Source of the DNA: Marivirga atlantica
Lineage (GTDB): Bacteria > Bacteroidota > Bacteroidia > Cytophagales > Cyclobacteriaceae
Length of the DNA: 64,000 nt
Assembly (NCBI RefSeq): GCF_016734805.1
Contig: NZ_JAERQG010000001.1
Location: 558,001-622,000 of the forward strand
Direction: 5' to 3'
Shown: positions 46,080-55,547 of the stretch, piece after piece
Layout: every line of letters begins with the position of its first letter
How positions within the stretch are numbered: the first letter of the stretch is position 1
Program-made: the position numbers and the translations under genes
Notes under the pieces: generated by a model
What the model was told of the DNA's origin: nothing
What the model saw: only the letters and a program-made list of their open reading frames with translations
Database searches by the model: none

Positions 46080-46742
46080 ATGGGCTTTAAAGCTATTTTA
46101 CGTATTCTTCCTTGGGCAATAGTTTTAGTACTTCTTGCTTTTTTGTGGCTAAGAAGGTTGAGCAATTATTCAACCCCAGAGAAATTCAGTATTGAAAATA
46201 CAACTGTACTGCAGGAAATAGAAGCTCTAGGTAAATTAGAATTGGTTAAATATAGATTTAAAGAAGTAATTGAAGCTGAAGAACTAGCAAAGAGATATTT
46301 GGACCTAGGCATATTTTATTTTCCTGCTGGGCAAGATCAGAAGGCTATTTTAATTGCAAAAGGAGAAGCTGTTGCTTGTGTGGACTTAACTAAACTTGAA
46401 GCCAAGGATTTTCAGATTGAGAAGGATACTATTTTTGTTCAATTGCCAGCTCCGGAATTATGTTACTATAAAATTGACTTAGATAAAAGCACCTTTTACG
46501 ATTTAAAAACGAGCAAGGACGAAAAGAAGGCGGCAGAGTTCATTGATAAAGTATATGCCAAAGCTGAAGTCCAAATAAAAGATGCTGCTCAAGAGTCTGG
46601 TATTTTAGCTGATGCAGAACGTATGGCTGGCTTAGTGTTGAATCCGATGTTTGAAGGACTTACTAATAAGAAGGTAATTATTACTTATAAATTAAAGCCT
46701 GTTAAGTTGGCCCCAGAAGGTAAAGATTTACTTGAAAAGTGA
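46080..46742 (+). CDS. DUF4230 family membrane-anchored protein
   Basis: A 220-residue protein with one N-terminal membrane segment (about 7-25) and an extracytoplasmic domain. The segment ALGKLELVKYRFKEVIE, then LIAKGEAVACVDL, QLPAPELCYYKIDLDKSTFYD and the C-terminal ITYKLKP match the DUF4230 pattern. The family is common in Bacteroidota and Firmicutes and has no established function. It faces the recX gene; the two overlap by 15 bases at their 3' ends. Confidence 0.85.
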   Translation: MGFKAILRILPWAIVLVLLAFLWLRRLSNYSTPEKFSIENTTVLQEIEALGKLELVKYRFKEVIEAEELAKRYLDLGIFYFPAGQDQKAILIAKGEAVACVDLTKLEAKDFQIEKDTIFVQLPAPELCYYKIDLDKSTFYDLKTSKDEKKAAEFIDKVYAKAEVQIKDAAQESGILADAERMAGLVLNPMFEGLTNKKVIITYKLKPVKLAPEGKDLLEK

Positions 46743-47195
46743 ATTAGCTATTTCCCAAATTAAGTTGGGTTCAAAACCTTTTTGCATTACATACCTTACA
46801 CTTTTGTTCTTCTTTACGTAAAGATCCTCTCCTGAAAGTTGATTATATTTCTTTTTAAGCAAGCTTTCAATGGCTTCTTCGTAGGCTGTATTATTAATTT
46901 CAGCTAGTCCCTTTTTAATACAATAAGGAGAAATATCTTTTTGTTGTAGTCCCATCTTAATCTTTAGCCTTCCCCATTTTTTCTGATTAAAATGGCCTCT
47001 TACATAAGCAATTGCATAGCGTTCTTCATTTACAAAGCCTTCAGAAATTAAAAAAGCAATTACTTCTTCCACATCATCACCGTAATACCCCCATTTGTAC
47101 AATTTGTCCCTCACTTCCTGCTGGGTTCTTTCCTGGTAGGCGCAATATTTAGCGGCTTTGTTCTTAGCGCTTTTTAATAACTGAGTGTCACCCAT
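46728..47195 (-). CDS. recX: Regulatory protein RecX
   Basis: A 155-residue helical protein of the RecX family, which binds and limits RecA filaments. The N-terminal AAKYCAYQERTQQEVRDKLYKWG and ISEGFVNEERYAIAYVRGHFNQKKWGRLKIKMGLQQK are the family's three-helix repeats. Length is normal. recA is not nearby. Convergent overlap with the DUF4230 gene leaves no space for a terminator between them. Confidence 0.92.
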   Translation of the reverse strand: MGDTQLLKSAKNKAAKYCAYQERTQQEVRDKLYKWGYYGDDVEEVIAFLISEGFVNEERYAIAYVRGHFNQKKWGRLKIKMGLQQKDISPYCIKKGLAEINNTAYEEAIESLLKKKYNQLSGEDLYVKKNKSVRYVMQKGFEPNLIWEIANSLFK

Positions 47196-47294
47196 AATTT
47201 TTTTTCAACCTGATTAAACCTTTGGCTTTTTGCTGCATCAAAGTGGCAAACGAGCTCAAAGAGAATATTATTTAAAACTAATAACAAAGGAAAA

Positions 47295-48131
47295 ATGAAA
47301 ACTAATTTAAAATTAATCACCACTTTACTGTTAACCATAGCAGTTTCATTCGCTTGTAACAGAGATGACGAAGAAGCAACAATGGAATTAACTACAGAAC
47401 AGGAAGTAGAAGTTGTAGAAAATAATACCACTACAGAAAGTTTTGCTGATGAAGATGTGGATATCACCTCAACAGTGGAGGCTGAAATTAATAGTCAGCA
47501 GAGAAGCGCCTCAGCTGTTTGTGCTGAAGTAACCTGGAATGCGGAAGCCAAAATTTTAACAATTGATTTTGGTGATGGATGTGTAGGGCCTTATGGACGA
47601 GAAAGAAGCGGAATTATTTATGTGGCATATAGCAATGAACCAGATGGTTTACGATCTGATAAAGAAATCACCTTTGAAAACTACTTTGTGAATAACCGTC
47701 AAATAACTGGAGCCATAAGTGTACGTAAGTTAAACATGAACAATGAAGGCAACTATGAAAGTGTTTATACACTTATTGACTATACTGTTACTTTCCCTAA
47801 TGAACAATCATTCACTTTAAATGGTGGCAGAACAAGAGAAATAATTCAAGGTATAGATGATGGAAAAGGTCTTATGATCGAAATTACAGGTTCTCTGACA
47901 GGTGAAGATACAAGAGGAAGGACTTTTAGTTCAGAAGTTACAGACCCAATAATAGCAGATTTTGCTTGTGCAGCCAACGGAGGATTTGTTAGAACTCAAG
48001 GTAGAAAAGAGATAATTTATACAGGTCTTAGAAATAATAGAGAAAGAATTGTGGAATACGGTGATGGTACCTGTGATAATACTATAAGAGTGACTATCAA
48101 TGGAAACACCTACACAATTACAGGTTCATAA
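47295..48131 (+). CDS. Hypothetical lipoprotein
   Basis: A 278-residue lipoprotein with lipobox SFAC and an acidic linker (RDDEEATMELTTEQEVEVVENN). The mature part has strand-rich segments with many charged residues (VTWNAEAKILTIDFGDGCVGPYGRERSGIIYV) and two repeats of a C-x-x-x-G turn (FGDGC, DGTC). No known domain is recognised. It lies 46 bases before the ECF sigma gene and may be in its operon. Surface or periplasmic location is expected. Confidence 0.75.
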   Translation: MKTNLKLITTLLLTIAVSFACNRDDEEATMELTTEQEVEVVENNTTTESFADEDVDITSTVEAEINSQQRSASAVCAEVTWNAEAKILTIDFGDGCVGPYGRERSGIIYVAYSNEPDGLRSDKEITFENYFVNNRQITGAISVRKLNMNNEGNYESVYTLIDYTVTFPNEQSFTLNGGRTREIIQGIDDGKGLMIEITGSLTGEDTRGRTFSSEVTDPIIADFACAANGGFVRTQGRKEIIYTGLRNNRERIVEYGDGTCDNTIRVTINGNTYTITGS

Positions 48132-48177
48132 AATTGCTTAAATTTAGTATAAAACAGATTAAGCACAGTTCGAATAG

Positions 48178-48723
48178 ATGAGTACAGAAGAAAGCCTGCT
48201 AATTCAACAGCTGAAAAACGAAGCCACTGAGCGCAAGGCTTTCTCTGTTTTAGTTAATAAATACCAAGAGGGTGTTTATCATACCATTAGGAGAATTTTG
48301 GTAGATCATGATGATACTAATGATGCACTGCAAACTACTTTTATTAAAGCATGGAAAAACAGACATCAGTTCGATGAAAATGCATCTTATTTTTCCTGGT
48401 TGTATAGAATAGCTACCAACGAAGCTTTGCAACTTTTGAGAAAAAAGAAGCATGCTAAGACGGTGGGTAGTGAGCATATGGAACTGCTTCTTGAAACTGC
48501 AGTAAGCTATGGAGGGCTTGATGCATCGGAAGTGGAAATGAAACTAGAAAAAGCACTTTTACGGTTGCCAGATAAACAGCGGCTTGTTTTTAATTTGAAG
48601 TATTTTGATGATTTAAAATACGAACAAATTGCTGAAATTACGAACACAAGTGTAGGAGCATTAAAGGCAAGCTATCATTTGGCAGTTAAGAAAATAGAGG
48701 ATTACCTGAATAAACATGAGTAA
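48178..48723 (+). CDS. ECF-type RNA polymerase sigma factor
   Basis: A 181-residue sigma-70 family protein with only regions 2 and 4. Region 2 includes ILVDHDDTNDALQTTFIKAWKN and SYFSWLYRIATNEALQLLRKKK. Region 4 is LRLPDKQRLVFNLKYFDDLKYEQIAEITNTSVGALKASYHLAVKKI. It would direct transcription of an envelope-linked regulon. Its stop overlaps the following membrane protein by 8 bases, and the whole 48178-50866 block is co-directional, with an anti-sigma-like and a periplasmic helper gene. Confidence 0.95.
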   Translation: MSTEESLLIQQLKNEATERKAFSVLVNKYQEGVYHTIRRILVDHDDTNDALQTTFIKAWKNRHQFDENASYFSWLYRIATNEALQLLRKKKHAKTVGSEHMELLLETAVSYGGLDASEVEMKLEKALLRLPDKQRLVFNLKYFDDLKYEQIAEITNTSVGALKASYHLAVKKIEDYLNKHE

Positions 48724-49168
48724 GGAAAATTCAAATAGCGATAAGAAAATCAGACTTGATGACATCAAGACTAAAAGTCAATACAAGGCACCGGATGGGT
48801 ACTTTGAAAATTTGACAGCTAGTATCGATAAGCTAATTGATGAAGAGGAGTCTAAGGTAGAAGAAAGTAAATTTGCCAAGGTAGTTTCTTTAAGAAAAGG
48901 TTGGTACTACATAGCCGCCAGTTTAGCCGCAGCGTGTGTTGTTATTGCATTTTGGGTTTTTCCTTTAAACACTGATAATAATCCTGAGCTACTCCTGAGT
49001 AAAGTGTCGAATGATGAAATAATTGCTTATCTGGCTTATTCTGAACTGAACACCGAAGACATTGTAAATGAGTTGGTGTCAAATGATATTAGTGTTGAAG
49101 AGCCGATGCCTGAGTTTGAGTTATCAAATGAAGATGCTGATGCACTTCTTGATTATTATGCTTTATAA
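48716..49168 (+). CDS. Probable anti-sigma-like membrane protein
   Basis: A 150-residue protein with one membrane segment (about 61-84, GWYYIAASLAAACVVIAFWVF). An N-terminal cytoplasmic part is short and polar, with KAPDGYFENLTASIDKLIDEE resembling small anti-sigma partners found after ECF factors in Bacteroidota. The C-terminal part is acidic and helical (DEIIAYLAYSELNTEDIVNEL, then LLDYYAL). Lack of a classical zinc-binding anti-sigma motif makes this a context-based call. It overlaps the sigma gene by 8 bases. Confidence 0.65.
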   Translation: MSKENSNSDKKIRLDDIKTKSQYKAPDGYFENLTASIDKLIDEEESKVEESKFAKVVSLRKGWYYIAASLAAACVVIAFWVFPLNTDNNPELLLSKVSNDEIIAYLAYSELNTEDIVNELVSNDISVEEPMPEFELSNEDADALLDYYAL

Positions 49169-49226
49169 AAGTTTTAGTAGGCGTGTGCCATAAAAGAGAT
49201 TGTGATTAGAATTTAACATTACAAAG

Positions 49227-49703
49227 ATGAAATTAAAGATTATTGGTTTCCTGTTTTTTGTGCTTTTGAGCAACCTGGCTTATTCCCAAAGCCAGTCGGC
49301 CCAAGACAAAATTGAAGCGGCAAGGATAGCCCTTATAAACCAAAGACTTGACCTTAGCCCCGAGGAGGCTGAGAAATTTTGGCCTCTTTACAGAGAATAT
49401 TCCAAACAAAGGGAGTCATTAAAAAGAGAATACCTTGATGCAAGAAAGGAGTTCCGAGCAGAGGGCATGTCAGAAGAAGAAAGCAAAAGATTGCTTGAAA
49501 TAGGTTTGGCATTGAAGGAAAGAGAACTTGACCTTGATAAAAAATATACCCAAAGGCTGAACACAGTTATTAGTAGCAGACAATTGATTGCTTTACGAAA
49601 AGCAGAAGATGATTTCAGAAAAATGCTTCTGGAAAGGCTAAAGGAGCAAAGCGAGCAAAGACAAAAACTCTACAACAGAAGACAAAGAAGAAACGATAAT
49701 TGA
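49227..49703 (+). CDS. Periplasmic helical protein, Spy/LTXXQ-like
   Basis: A 158-residue exported protein with a signal peptide ending AYSQS. The mature part is almost wholly helical and charged: LDLSPEEAEKFWPLYREYSKQRESLKREY and VISSRQLIALRKAEDDFRKMLLERL. The pattern is like Spy/CpxP-type or LTXXQ proteins that bind unfolded clients or sense envelope stress. Its place third in the sigma-factor cluster fits a stress-sensor helper. Family is inferred from pattern. Confidence 0.65.
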   Translation: MKLKIIGFLFFVLLSNLAYSQSQSAQDKIEAARIALINQRLDLSPEEAEKFWPLYREYSKQRESLKREYLDARKEFRAEGMSEEESKRLLEIGLALKERELDLDKKYTQRLNTVISSRQLIALRKAEDDFRKMLLERLKEQSEQRQKLYNRRQRRNDN

Positions 49704-49756
49704 TGTTGTATTTTTTCCATTTTTTATAAAGAAAGGTGTACGGCAGTAGTAAGAGA

Positions 49757-50866
49757 ATGCTATACTTCTTTAAAAGCTGGGCTGTTATTACAGTTCAGCT
49801 GTTTTTCTTTTGTGCTTTTTTCAATCCTTTTCCGTTGCAAGCACAGAATGATTCAATACAAATTGATTCTGCACAAAGTGTGGAGGCCCTCTATGCTGAG
49901 CTGGATGCTATTTTTGCAGATGAGACGGACTCTACATTGGCCCTATTCAAATTAGTAGATAGTTTGTTGATGCTTGAAAAACCGAAATATCATAGTGTAA
50001 TATTCCGATCATCCTATATGAGCCAGGTATCCACAGCTGGCCGAGCTCAGGATTTTCAGGAAAACGGTTATTCAACAGGTATCTCCTATTTTCATCCTAG
50101 CAATGCCTTTGTAGATATCTCATCTTTCTGGAATAGTGGATATGATCCATCTTATTACTTAACCGCTCTTGCTGTTGGCTACAGTAATAAATATGCTAAA
50201 AACTGGAGTACTAACTTAAGCCACGATTTCTATTTTTATAATGATACTATCCAGAATCAGTTTAATAAGGCGGCTCAAGTAGGTAATTATTTTGATTACA
50301 AATGGTTAAACCTAGGCCTTGATTACAGCTTTTTATACGGAAACTCTACTGCTCACCGTCTAATGTTTAATGGAAGTTTTAGCAAAAGCTGGCAATTTAA
50401 AGGATGGTTGAAAAGTATAAGCTTAAACCCGGGGTTTAGTGTGATTGCAGGAAATTCTGACATTATTTATGTGCGGCAATCTGATACACCTTTTCATGAC
50501 TTGCTACAAATTTTAAGAAATGAGCCTTATCCACAGCTTGAAAGAAAGGAGTATCTTACCTTGGCCAGTTTGCTATATCAGGAGAGAAATGCAGCAGCAG
50601 CTATATTTCTGAACAGGCGAGGTTTCAACGGCCAGCAGATAACCGAGGTGATAGATACTTATTATGAGCAACAAATTAAGGAAGACAATGTATTCGGGCT
50701 CATGAATTACGGCTTCAACATGCCTGTTTTTATGCAAGTGGGCAAGTTCAGCTTAATGCTTAATTACACCTATAATATTCCTATGGCTTTACCTAATGAG
50801 CCTTATGAATATGAACCTAATGGTTTTCTGAGCGTGGCGGTATCTTACATGCTCTACTGGAAATAA
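49757..50866 (+). CDS. Probable outer-membrane beta-barrel protein
   Basis: An exported protein of about 369 residues with a signal peptide ending LQAQN. The mature protein has an acidic N-terminal region (about 35-80) and then alternating aromatic strands (YSTGISYFHPSNAFVDISSFW, YLTALAVGYSNKYAKNWSTNLSHDFYFY, SFSKSWQFKG), ending in VSYMLYWK as in outer-membrane barrels. The start is unsure: GTG at 49736 opens the frame, but ATG at 49757 has a purine-rich site (AAGAGA) just before it and a better signal length. It ends the sigma cluster and abuts the convergent CDF gene with no spacer. Confidence 0.65.
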   Translation: MLYFFKSWAVITVQLFFFCAFFNPFPLQAQNDSIQIDSAQSVEALYAELDAIFADETDSTLALFKLVDSLLMLEKPKYHSVIFRSSYMSQVSTAGRAQDFQENGYSTGISYFHPSNAFVDISSFWNSGYDPSYYLTALAVGYSNKYAKNWSTNLSHDFYFYNDTIQNQFNKAAQVGNYFDYKWLNLGLDYSFLYGNSTAHRLMFNGSFSKSWQFKGWLKSISLNPGFSVIAGNSDIIYVRQSDTPFHDLLQILRNEPYPQLERKEYLTLASLLYQERNAAAAIFLNRRGFNGQQITEVIDTYYEQQIKEDNVFGLMNYGFNMPVFMQVGKFSLMLNYTYNIPMALPNEPYEYEPNGFLSVAVSYMLYWK

Positions 50867-51742
50867 CTACTGAATTATGGCTTTCGATTCTTCAAGTCCG
50901 TACTCAAACTGAAGCGTTGTGTGGCCTATTGCAAAGCGGGTATGTAAAAGATTTTCAATTTTCTTGTTTATAACAGCGGTTTCGCTCACATGCAGGTTAT
51001 TTTCTAGGTCAACATGAGCTTCTAAATGAACAACTTCATCGTCCAATTGCCAGATATGTAAATGATGAATGTTCTTTACTTCCGGCAGTTTACTAACCTC
51101 GTCCACCAGTTTTGGAATATCTATTTCAGCAGGTACAAATTGTAGTAGTATTCTGGTACTGCTTTTTAAAAGCTTTATGCTATTAACTATCAAATAAATG
51201 CCAATGCCTACGGATAAAAGCGGATCTGTCCAGTAAAAGCTATAGTATTTCATTAGCAACCCACTAATTAATACAGCAACTGAAAATAACATATCAGATA
51301 ACAGGTGTAAAAATGCTGATCGCATATTCATGCTTCTATCAGCTTTGCTATAGAGAAAGAAGGCACTTAGTCCATTACCAATAACTGCAAAAAGTGCCAG
51401 GTATATAATTAGGTTAAAATTTTCAGAGATGATGTTTCCGGTAATTAGTCTTTCTATACTTTCATACATGATGAAAATGGCCACCACTATAATGGCTGCG
51501 GAGTTAATAAAAGCAGCCAAAATTTCAGCGCGCTTATACCCGAAAGATTTACTATAAGTTGGTTTCTTTTTAGCGAGTAAAATGGCAATAAGACTGATGG
51601 TTAATGCGGCTACATCACTAAAATTATGGGTAGCGTCAGAAATGAGGGCTAAACTATGAGCGTAAATACCACCTATAATTTGTAAAACGGTAATAACAAT
51701 GTTTATTAAAATAACCCAGAAAAGTCTTTTTTCTTTAACCAT
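50867..51742 (-). CDS. Cation diffusion facilitator (CDF) metal transporter
   Basis: A 291-residue CDF antiporter that moves zinc or similar divalent metal ions out of the cytoplasm. Six membrane segments with ISDATHNFSDVAALTIS in helix II and LLSDMLFSVAVL in helix V supply the H/D metal site. The C-terminal cytoplasmic domain (about 205-290) has VKNIHHLHIWQLDDEVVHLEAHVDL, where histidines bind regulatory metal. It stands alone and shares no spacer with the gene ending at 50866. Confidence 0.95.
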   Translation of the reverse strand: MVKEKRLFWVILINIVITVLQIIGGIYAHSLALISDATHNFSDVAALTISLIAILLAKKKPTYSKSFGYKRAEILAAFINSAAIIVVAIFIMYESIERLITGNIISENFNLIIYLALFAVIGNGLSAFFLYSKADRSMNMRSAFLHLLSDMLFSVAVLISGLLMKYYSFYWTDPLLSVGIGIYLIVNSIKLLKSSTRILLQFVPAEIDIPKLVDEVSKLPEVKNIHHLHIWQLDDEVVHLEAHVDLENNLHVSETAVINKKIENLLHTRFAIGHTTLQFEYGLEESKAIIQ

Positions 51743-51823
51743 ACAAGTATATTTTTAAAAAAGTGGTGACAATAGAAACAAAACTTAAAGCTAACCAAGC
51801 TTCCGTGATAAATTACAAAATAT

Positions 51824-53689
51824 ATGCTTCAGTATGATAAGGCTGTTTACGAATTAGTTTGTGAGAATGAAAAGCTTTACAAATTCATTTCAGAGTATGC
51901 TGTAGATGGCGGTTGGTTAGTAAAATGTGATGATTATGCTAATGCCCTGATAAGCAACAAGCTTGGGAATCTTTTGGGTCTTAACTCGGATGCTTATCCT
52001 CTTGAAAAGTTATTAAACAGAACAATTGTTGAAGAGGAACTTCTCTCAAAGAAAGAATTATACAACTATTCATCTCCTTTTATAAAGAAGCTTAAAGTTT
52101 TTGATGCTAATGGCAATGGTATTCAGCAAACAGTAAAAGTGGCTTTTTTTACAGCAAGTGGTGAGGAGTGGTTAGTTGGCTGCCACAAAAATATTTATCA
52201 GGAATATCAATCTGCAGAGATAATAGACAAGTATAAAAAAATAATTCAAGGCACTAATCTAGGCACTTGGGAGTGGAATGTTCAAACGGGAGAAACAGTT
52301 TTTAACGAAAGGTGGGCTGAAATTGTAGGGTATTCACTAAAGGAATTGGAGCCTGTTTCTTTAAAAACCTGGACCACTTTATGCCATCCTGAAGATTTGA
52401 AAAAATCAGAGGAGGAGTTACAAAAACATTTTAATGGAGAGTCCTCCTATTATGAGATTGAGTGCAGAATGAAGCACAAGAAAGGTCATTGGGTATGGAT
52501 ACTGGACAGAGGAAGGGTTTTTACCTGGACAGATGCCGGAGAGCCTGAATGGATGATTGGCTCACATCAGGAAATTACAGCCAGAAAAGAACAGGAGTTA
52601 GAAACCAAAAAATTTAAAGAATTATTTGAGGCAACTACAAAAGCCGCATCAATTGGTTTCTGGGAGGTAAAGTTTAATCCCATTGAACCTTATTGGGATG
52701 CAGTAACAAACAGAATCTACGAAGCTCCGGATGATTATAGGATAAAGCTTGAAGAAGGCATAAGTCGTTATCCAGAAGGGCACAACCGTGATTTGATAGA
52801 AAAATGCTTCAGCGAAGCTATTGAAAAAGGTAAAGCGTACGATGTGGAGTTACAAATCAATACCTTTAAAAACAACCTAAAATGGGTAAGAACAATTGGA
52901 ATTCCGGAGTTTGAGAATGGAGATTGCAAACGGGTTTATGGACTTTTTCTGGATATCGATAAGGTTAAGCAAGAGCAATACCTTAAAGACAAATTAATGG
53001 AAAATACCAAAGATGAGAATAACCGCTTAGTGAATTTTGCTCACATAGTAAGTCATAACTTAAGGTCTCATTCCAATAATTTTTCAATGCTAACACAAAT
53101 GCTTTCTACCGACCTATCTGATGATAAAAAGCAAAAAGTATTTGAAATGTTAGCTAATGCTGCCTCAAAACTGAAAGAAACGACAAAGCACCTAGATGAA
53201 ATTGTTGATATTAATTTAACCCTTGATGATAATTTCTCTGACCTAAATCTTAAGAAGTATATTGATGATGCCATTCAGTCACAAAATACATTTGCTGACT
53301 CAAGAGGAGTTGAGTTGATAAATAATGTGCCTGATAGTCTGACAATTAAGGGTATACCTGCTTATTTGGAAAGCATAGCGCTCAACTTTTTAAGCAATGC
53401 CATTAAATATGCTGATCCTGAAAAGAAAGAAAGGCATGTAGAAATTACAGCCACGGAAACACTTCATGAAATCAAATTGATCTATTCAGATAATGGTCTA
53501 GGCATCAATTTAGAAAAACATGGCGCCAAATTATTCGGAATGTATAAAACTTTCCATAGAAATAAAGATGCTCGCGGAATTGGTTTATTTATCACCAAAA
53601 ATCAGATAGAAGCTATGGGAGGAAGAGTAGAAGTAGAAAGCACACCAGGAGAGGGTACCAGGTTTACTATCTACTTCCAAAAGCCGTAA
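51824..53689 (+). CDS. Soluble multi-PAS sensor histidine kinase
   Basis: A 621-residue cytoplasmic kinase without membrane segments. An N-terminal PAS-like part (about 1-130) is followed by two clearer PAS/PAC units at about 140-255 (GTNLGTWEWNVQTGETVFNERWAEIVGYS, SHQEITARK) and about 265-390 (AASIGFWEVKF). The H box is HIVSHNLRSHSNNFSMLTQML near residue 410. The ATPase core has LNFLSNAIKYADP (N box), IYSDNGLGINL (G1), and RGIGLFITKNQIEAMGGRVEVES (G2). No response regulator gene is adjacent, so it is an orphan. PAS ligands are unknown. Confidence 0.94.
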   Translation: MLQYDKAVYELVCENEKLYKFISEYAVDGGWLVKCDDYANALISNKLGNLLGLNSDAYPLEKLLNRTIVEEELLSKKELYNYSSPFIKKLKVFDANGNGIQQTVKVAFFTASGEEWLVGCHKNIYQEYQSAEIIDKYKKIIQGTNLGTWEWNVQTGETVFNERWAEIVGYSLKELEPVSLKTWTTLCHPEDLKKSEEELQKHFNGESSYYEIECRMKHKKGHWVWILDRGRVFTWTDAGEPEWMIGSHQEITARKEQELETKKFKELFEATTKAASIGFWEVKFNPIEPYWDAVTNRIYEAPDDYRIKLEEGISRYPEGHNRDLIEKCFSEAIEKGKAYDVELQINTFKNNLKWVRTIGIPEFENGDCKRVYGLFLDIDKVKQEQYLKDKLMENTKDENNRLVNFAHIVSHNLRSHSNNFSMLTQMLSTDLSDDKKQKVFEMLANAASKLKETTKHLDEIVDINLTLDDNFSDLNLKKYIDDAIQSQNTFADSRGVELINNVPDSLTIKGIPAYLESIALNFLSNAIKYADPEKKERHVEITATETLHEIKLIYSDNGLGINLEKHGAKLFGMYKTFHRNKDARGIGLFITKNQIEAMGGRVEVESTPGEGTRFTIYFQKP

Positions 53690-53695
53690 CGAAAA

Positions 53696-54409
53696 CTACC
53701 AGTTAAGAGGTACTTCCATTAATAAAAAATGGGCGTTTTGAGTAGCCTCAATTTGCACTTTTTGGGTGTCCGTAATGCTTAGTCCATCTCTTTTAGAAAG
53801 TAAATGACCTTCCACATTTAGCTCACCTTCTAATAAGAAAATGAATAAACCGTTCTCAGCTTTTTTAAACTCGTATGTTGAGGAATAACCTTCTTCAAAA
53901 TTAGATAAGTGAAACCAGGTATCTTGATGCACCCAGGTGGGTACATCCTCTTTGTTAGGAGAAACAACTAGTTGAAACTTATTTATTCTGTCCTCTGGTT
54001 TAAATGAATGTTGTCCATATCTGGGTTCTACATTCTCTTTTTTAGGAAATATCCAAATCTGTAGAAATTCAGTTCTTTTACCTTCATTATGATTAAACTC
54101 GGAGTGTACAACACCTGTACCGGCTGACATCACCTGAACATCATTTTCTTTAATAACTGATTTATTACCCATACTATCCTCATGTGCTAAGTCACCATAT
54201 AGCGGGATAGAGATAATCTCCATATTCTCATGAGGGTGCTTAGGGAAACCTGTTCCGCCATCAATTTTGTCATCATTCAGCACGCGTAATGCACCAAAAT
54301 GTATTCTATCAGGATCATAATAAGAGGCAAAACTAAATGTATGATGTGTATCTAACCAGCCATGATTTGCATGACCGCGACTATCGGCTTTATATAAAGT
54401 AGTATTCAT
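53696..54409 (-). CDS. Pirin family protein
   Basis: A protein of about 237 residues with two cupin units. Metal-binding residues of pirins are visible as HPHENMEI in the first and GTGVVHSEFN near the middle. HTFSFASYYDPDRIHFGALRVLNDD is the family signature. Pirins act as quercetinase-like enzymes or redox regulators. The frame extends to 54478, but ATG at 54409 (MNTTLYKADS) fits the family N-terminus. It faces the histidine kinase with six bases between the stops. Confidence 0.94.
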   Translation of the reverse strand: MNTTLYKADSRGHANHGWLDTHHTFSFASYYDPDRIHFGALRVLNDDKIDGGTGFPKHPHENMEIISIPLYGDLAHEDSMGNKSVIKENDVQVMSAGTGVVHSEFNHNEGKRTEFLQIWIFPKKENVEPRYGQHSFKPEDRINKFQLVVSPNKEDVPTWVHQDTWFHLSNFEEGYSSTYEFKKAENGLFIFLLEGELNVEGHLLSKRDGLSITDTQKVQIEATQNAHFLLMEVPLNW

Positions 54410-54592
54410 ATCTTTAAATTGTATGTATATACATGTATTACGAGCGAAGTGCAAAAAGGTGTCACTGAAAGTTGTCATTTCCTCAAAATTGTGAAAGAAG
54501 TAGTGTATTTTAGGTATACAACTTACTTAGAGAATTTATATTTAATATTTAAATTATTAACTTCCACACTCAAAACATAAAACTCTACTCTC

Positions 54593-55471
54593 ATGAAAAT
54601 GAATTTCAAACTTGCCATACTAGCATTAATAGTTTTCGGCTTTGCTTGTAGCCCTCAAAAAAAGGAGGAAAAATCTAAAGAAGAAGCTTTTGATAAAGCT
54701 GAAGCTGAAGTAAATGAGCAAATCAAAGAAGTGATTGCTGAAATGCCTGCACCTTCTGAGATACCATTCTTGTTAATGGAAACCGGAGCTGAATTTAGCC
54801 CTAGCTTATTGCATGATATTAAAATGGCTAGCAAGTACACTACAAAAAATGAGAAAGCATTAAACTTAGGTGCGTATGCCACTGATGTAGCCTATTTAAG
54901 TGCTTACAGCAAGTCTCAAAAAGCTTTGACCTACGTTGCTGAGCTAAAGCCAATAGCTGATCAATTGGCTCTTTCAAACGCCTTTAACCCTAAAATGATT
55001 GAACGATTCGAAAAGAATTTGTCAAGCACAGATTCATTAGCTGCCATTATCAATGAGGCTGTTGAGAATGCTGATGACCATTTAAAGAAAACGGACAGAC
55101 CGAAGGTTTCAGCTATGCTTTTAGCAGGTTCATTTATTGAAGGCCTGTACATTGCTACGGCTCTTATTGAGAATTATCCGGATGATGTTTTACCTGATGA
55201 TGCCAAAACACTTATTTTAATTCCTTTGGTTGATGTAGTGCTGAAGCAAGAAGAGCCTGTTATTGATTTGATTGCCTTATTAAAAAGTGTTCCTTCTGAT
55301 GAGAAAACAAAAGCTCTTATTGCAGACTTGGAGCAGCTCAAAGAAGAATACAAAAAGCTTGATGTGAAAAAACTGATGGAAGAAGGAAGAGGAGATCTTT
55401 TATTAAAGGATGAAGCCCTTGATGCCTTAACTAATACAACAGGTAAAATTAGAGATCATATCACAGGTTAA
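54593..55471 (+). CDS. Helical lipoprotein, unknown function
   Basis: A 292-residue lipoprotein with lipobox GFAC, an acidic/lysine linker (KKEEKSKEEAFDKAEAEVNE), and a helical mature domain with ETGAEFSPSLLHDIKMASKYTT, KALNLGAYATDVAYLSAYSKSQKAL and AGSFIEGLYIATALIENYP. No catalytic residues are recognised. The sequence is typical of a Bacteroidota family seen often but not characterised. It precedes a TerB/ABC fusion by 76 bases across a terminator, so it is likely transcribed separately. Confidence 0.8.
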   Translation: MKMNFKLAILALIVFGFACSPQKKEEKSKEEAFDKAEAEVNEQIKEVIAEMPAPSEIPFLLMETGAEFSPSLLHDIKMASKYTTKNEKALNLGAYATDVAYLSAYSKSQKALTYVAELKPIADQLALSNAFNPKMIERFEKNLSSTDSLAAIINEAVENADDHLKKTDRPKVSAMLLAGSFIEGLYIATALIENYPDDVLPDDAKTLILIPLVDVVLKQEEPVIDLIALLKSVPSDEKTKALIADLEQLKEEYKKLDVKKLMEEGRGDLLLKDEALDALTNTTGKIRDHITG

Positions 55472-55491
55472 TTTAAACCTGATACGTTATT

Positions 55492-55520
55492 AGAGCCCGG
55501 CTAAAACTGGGCTCTCTTTA
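55492..55520 (+). terminator. Intrinsic terminator
   Basis: AGAGCCCGG (55492-55500) pairs with CTGGGCTCT (55507-55515), including one G-T pair, around loop CTAAAA, followed by a T-rich tail. It ends the lipoprotein message just before the ABC fusion gene. Confidence 0.82.
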
Positions 55521-55547
55521 TATTTAAGCCAGCCAACCTAAAGATCA

